Assembly: GCA_031772625.1 (NCBI GenBank)
Contig: CM062818.1
Location: 208,720,310-208,784,309 of the forward strand
DNA: 64,000 nucleotides
From: Pinus tabuliformis
Lineage: Eukaryota; Streptophyta; Pinopsida; Pinales; Pinaceae
Direction of reading: 5' to 3'
Shown here: piece after piece, positions 60,141 through 64,000 of the stretch
Layout: each line of letters begins with the position of its first letter
How positions within the stretch are numbered: the first letter of the stretch is position 1
The notes under the pieces: model-generated
Seen by the model: only the letters and a program-made list of their open reading frames with translations
Told to the model about the DNA's origin: nothing
The model's database searches: none
Translations under genes and position numbers: made by a program

Positions 60141-60936
60141 GATGATGACAACAATAACTACAACTTCAAGGGCAATGGAAATCAAAGGAACAACAAGTTC
60201 AAGAACAAAGGAAAGAGGAATGCTCCTGCTGCTCAAAATGGAAATGGTTGTCCTCCCAAGAAGTCGAAAAACTCCAGGTATGAAGAAATTAATGTTGTAA
60301 AGCAAAAAGAATTTTATCTTATTTCTGCCCTCACCACCGCCTCTTCTCCGAATACATTGGACCACTGGTCGATTGATAGTGGTGCCTCAAGGCACTTCAC
60401 TGGGTAGAAGGAGGCCCTCTCAAACTTGGTTGAGAAGAAGAGGAATATGGAGATTATACTTGGGGATAATGCCACTTATCCCGTAAAAGGAATTGGGACC
60501 GTTGCTCTCCACTTAAATCAAAGTCAAAATCTTCATTTACAAGAAGTGTTATATGTACTTGATCTGAAAAAGAAATTGGTTTCTGTTTCTGCGATGGAAG
60601 ATAACGGTTTTAAGGTCACATTCATTGTTGGGAAGGTTCGTGTTTAGCAAAGGAACCCGAGAGATGCATTCTCTCTTGGATTCAGGGTTGAAGGTCTCTA
60701 TCAAGTTGAAGGAAGTTTGTTGGGAGCAATGATTTGTGATACTTCTCTTCAATCTGAATTATGGCACCGGAGATTTGCTCACCTTCATTTCAAAGCCTTA
60801 CTTGATGTAAGAAAGATGGTCACAAGTATGCCTGAATTCAATTAATCATGAAGGTTTTTGTCAGGGATGTGAAGCTGGAAAACATACAAGGGGACCATTC
60901 CCCTCAAGTGAAACTCAAACCACCGATATTCTTCAA
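60141..60936 (+). pseudogene. Copia protease and gag-pre-integrase region
   Basis: The aspartic protease motif IDSGASRHF (Asp-Ser-Gly at 60375-60383) follows the gag frame. TAG at 60404 and TAG at 60645 interrupt it. A pre-integrase HHCC-type start (ELWHRRFAHLHFKAL) lies near 60758. A frameshift occurs between 60648 and 60937. Confidence 0.8.
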
Positions 60937-61455
60937 TTGGTCCATTTTGATCTATCAGGTATGTTGCCCGTGACATCTTTGGGTGGATATTTGTACTATG
61001 TTATTTTTGTGGATGACTTCTCTCGCAAAACATGGATCTATTTCTTAAAGAAGAAGGATGAAGTATTCAAATGGTTCCGCTCTTTCAAAGCCTTGGTCGA
61101 GAATCAAACAAGGAAGAAGATAAAAATATTGAGGACTGATAATGGGACTGAATATGAGTCAAATGAATTCAAAGACTATTGTAGAGAAGTTGGCATTAAG
61201 AGGGAGAACACTACCGCATATACTCCTAAACAAAATGGTGTTTCCGAAAAGAAGATTCGTACTATCATAGAAGCTACCCGTGCTATGCTTCATGATCAAG
61301 GTCTTCTGAAATTCTTATGGGGAGAAGTTGCCAACACTATTGTGTATGTTCAAAACAAATGCCTATTGCCGATAAGAAACTTAATGTTTCTCATTTTAGA
61401 ATTTTTGGTCGTCCCGTATATTTTCATGTGCCAAAAGAGAAAAGAAACAAACTAG
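60937..61455 (+). pseudogene. Copia integrase core
   Basis: The rve-type catalytic triad is intact: Asp at 60949 (HFDLSG), Asp at 61138 (RTDNGTEY) and Glu at 61246 (NGVSEKK), giving D,D35E spacing. It would insert the cDNA into the host chromosome. Its frame differs from that of gag and of the integrase C-terminus that follows. Confidence 0.9.
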
Positions 61456-62030
61456 ATGCATCTAGTAAAAAAGGAACGTTTGTAGGCTATAGTGAAACTT
61501 CAAAGGCATATAGAATCTATGTGCCTGATCAAAGGGAAGTGGAATTAAGTCATGATGTCACTTTCGATGAAGATTATGCTCTTAGAAAGATACGAGATCT
61601 CCCTATCCCTAGGAATAACAATGATGATGTTGATGCAGAAAAGCAAGATGAACCTCTGTCCGATGAACTGATGCCCGATGTGGAAGGTCCGATGGATCCC
61701 ATTGATCCACCTCCTAGTGAGCCCTCTACTTCAAGAAAAAGACCTTTGTGGCTCAAAGATACTCTTGAAGATGTTGAAAAACATATTGCACCAAGTGGGA
61801 CATTTCATGAAAGCAAGAACACGAACAGGTACTAAGGGTACTTAGCTGCCATGAGTACCATTGTACGATCTGAGCCTTGCACATTCGAAGAAGTTGTGAA
61901 GCAACAAATTTGGAAGGACACGATGAACGAGGAGTATGAGTCGATCATGAAGAATGATCTTTGGGATCTGGTTCCTAGACCCAAGGACAAGTCTATGGTC
62001 CCTTCAAAATGGTGTACAAGATCAAACATG
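61317..62030 (+). pseudogene. Copia integrase C-terminus and truncated RT start
   Basis: KLNVSHFRIFGRPVYFHVP, KGTFVGYSETSKAYRIY and an acidic linker are typical of the end of Copia integrase. The first RT motifs (WKDTMNEEYESIMKNDLWDLV, SKW) follow. The reading frame returns to that of gag. The RT is cut at 62030 by the next element, and the remaining pol and 3' LTR would lie beyond the window. Confidence 0.85.
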
Positions 62031-62922
62031 TGTTGAAATATGGCAACAAGAATATTCCAATTTAATTTGTCCTTGAATTAAATTGTGAATTAAAATCGAA
62101 TTTAGTCTTAACAGCTACTTGGAAATAATTGATTAATTTATTTAAATTAATCAATTGGAGAAATTCAAGTTAGAAGTCTTTCTGAAGTCATGCAAGAGTT
62201 ATCCCTTAAATTAAGGAGATAAGATTGAGTTATATTTGAGTTGTAATTAGTTAACTCAGTTTACTGAGTTAAGTCCAGTTAAATTAGTTCCAAACTGTTT
62301 GAGGAACTAATAGTGAGTTAACATTTAGTTGATGCATTAATGCACTCAACTAGTGCTACTCCAGTTAACTGAAGATTCCCTCATCAGAAACTCATGCATG
62401 TCTATTTTGAGAAAGATCCAGTTGAGATTAATGTTCAAGGACAGTGTACTATCAGTTGCATGTGTTTTCTCATGGAGAAAACTCATGCATGCAATCAAGG
62501 ACTTGTCCTTGAGGATTGCGCAGTTTTGAAGAAGGTTTTCCACTTGGTAGAAGGCTAATCATCCACAAGGAACAGCGCAAGGAAATAGGAGCTTGGAGGG
62601 CAGAGAGGAAGGTTGGAGAGAAGCCAAGATTGCCTGTGAGCATCTGTGAGGATTGTACTGAGAGCTAGTTAACTGTGCGAGCTAAGGCTTTGTATAATTC
62701 CTATGTATTTCCACCATGTATGATAATACAATAGTGTGGGGTTTTTAGCTGAGGCTTTCCCCAAAGTATTTTCATGCGTATTGTGCCATTGATTCTTCTT
62801 CTTCTGGCTATATTGTTTAGCTCGATCTTTAAGCTTTTGCAAATTGATAGTAGAAGTAGGTTATAGTATTCTGCTTTGATTTATATTGCATTATTGGGTT
62901 AACCTACAACAGATTTTCTACA
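62031..62922 (+). mobile_element. 5' LTR of nested Copia element
   Basis: Starts TGTTGAAATATGGCAACAAG immediately after the interrupted RT frame and ends TTTTCTACA before a perfect primer site. The flanking ACATG (62026-62030) is the expected left TSD. A TTTGTATAATTCC TATA-like motif lies near 62691. Length 892 bp. Confidence 0.9.
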
Positions 62923-62934
62923 TGGTATCAGAGC
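62923..62934 (+). promoter_or_regulatory. Primer-binding site TGGTATCAGAGC
   Basis: Perfect tRNA-Met primer site directly after the LTR. Confidence 0.95.
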
Positions 62935-63024
62935 TATGAACAGTATACTGAGAAGAGAATTCGAAGTTTGAAATTCGGGGTTGCAGGTGCAAATCGAATT
63001 CATATCATACTTCAAGGTTGGCCA

Positions 63025-64000
63025 ATGGCGTTCTATGGCTTGAGACTCTAGCATGCCTTGGAAGGTAGCTCGAATTACATAGCATGGAAAGATAGAATGG
63101 AGGCTGTATTAGAAGACAATGGCTTGAAGGAATTCATTGATCAAGAAATCCCAAAGCCAACTTCAACTAATGCTTTAGAGTTGGCTGAGTGGAAGAAGTG
63201 TGTGGCGAAGGCGAGACGGATCATCCTTGAGGGAGTTTGAAACCATATTGTCTCGAGTCTCCATGCGAAAGATACTCCATGTTTAATGTGGAAAACATTG
63301 AAAGACCTCTACCAGAACAGTAGCGACCAGAGAAAATTGGCGCTCAAGGATAAGCTTCGAAGAATCAAGATGGAGAAGGGCGATACTATTTCCACATATC
63401 TGAACAAGCTCACCACCTGCAAAGATGAGCTTGGTAGTGTGGGAATAACTATTGTCGATGATGATATGGTGAGCCTCGCTCTCCTTGGCCTTCCAAAGAG
63501 TTGGAATAGCTACCAGGACTCTGTGAATGGAAGGGAGAAACTGTCGGATTGGGAACGACTGTGGTCGGATCTTATGCAGGAGGAGCACACGAGATGGTTC
63601 TTCATCCAAGAATGATGATGAAGAAAATCTGGCCTTAGCAAGTAAGGCAAGGAAAGGGAAGGGGAAGGCTTCCCATTTCAAATCGAATTCTTCTCATGGA
63701 AGGAAGAAAGATGACATATCTAAAGTAAGATGCTTTAATTGTCACAAGATGGGACATTATGCGACTAATTGCCCATCGAAGAAGTCCAAGAAGGGATCCT
63801 CGGAAGGATCGGAAGGTGAGGCATTAGCCTCTCAGTTTGAAATGGACTTTACCCTCATCGCATGCATGGTGTCATCGATGATGGGTTGTGTCTGGTATCT
63901 TGACAGTGGAGCCTCATTCCACATGGCCGGTGATAAAAAATTATTCAGTGCCTTGGAGGAGAAAGACCTCAAGATGTGGATAGAGATGGGTGACGATGGA
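63025..64000 (+). pseudogene. Copia gag and protease start (runs off the window)
   Basis: ATG at 63025 opens a UBN2-type gag frame (LEGSSNYIAWKDRMEAVLED, MWKTLKDLYQ, ISTYLNKLTTCKDELGS). It is broken by TAG at 63049 and TGA at 63238, with a frameshift between about 63580 and 63620. In the next frame there is a complete zinc knuckle CFNCHKMGHYATNC (63731-63772) and the protease motif YLDSGASFHM (Asp-Ser-Gly at 63902-63910). The rest of pol lies outside. It is less decayed than the element it interrupts. Confidence 0.88.

Noticed and set aside
1-64000. CRISPR arrays, bacterial operons, rRNA or tRNA genes
   Set aside because: None of the signatures is present; the repeats seen are minisatellites and transposons of a plant genome.

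Overview
The window looks like repeat-dense nuclear DNA from a seed plant with a large genome. Almost every recognisable coding segment belongs to a retrotransposon: Copia-type LTR elements with a tRNA-Met primer site, and a plant LINE whose ORF2 ends in an RNase H domain. There is also one hAT remnant. The non-mobile coding signal is a few spliced exons near 28.3-31.5 kb. No rRNA, tRNA, CRISPR array or bacterial operon was seen. The species cannot be named from this sequence; a gymnosperm would fit, but that is a guess.

Layout. 1-16042 and 34689-50791 are near-identical copies of one block (about 1% different by eye), and copy 1 stops at a 100-N gap (16043-16142). Each copy is a nest. A gag-only Copia element has its 5' LTR split by an 11-kb insertion. 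That insertion contains a Copia-type solo LTR and a 5.85-kb LINE on the minus strand, the latter with a 21-bp target-site duplication (TSD). The two LINE copies carry mostly different lesions: copy 2 has an intact ORF1, and both have a broken ORF2.

16.1-34.7 kb is single-copy relative to the duplicated block. It holds LTR-like remnants, a 39-bp minisatellite at two loci (one split by a hAT element with a perfect 8-bp TSD), and a degenerate repeat cluster at 22.15-22.6 kb. Two full-length solo LTRs have perfect 5-bp TSDs (CATGT, CTACT). A minus-strand spliced gene of unknown function lies at 28.27-30.39 kb, and a lone plus-strand terminal exon at 31.36-31.53 kb. A roughly 175-bp tandem repeat is interrupted by the second solo LTR.

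50.8-64 kb finishes the gag-only Copia 3' LTR, then carries a third copy of an unclassified repeat (52.9-53.6 kb), about 4 kb with nothing recognisable, and a LINE ORF1-like zinc-knuckle relic (57.9 kb). A decayed Copia element (58217-62030) follows, cut inside its RT start by a second Copia element (62031 to the window end) with LTR, primer site, gag and protease start visible.

As a whole this is a record of layered transposition, C-to-T decay and one large duplication (or haplotype mis-join), not a cooperating gene set. The points most worth checking are the twin LINE copies with largely separate lesions, the 4-bp ATGA overlap between LINE ORF1 and ORF2, and the spliced gene.
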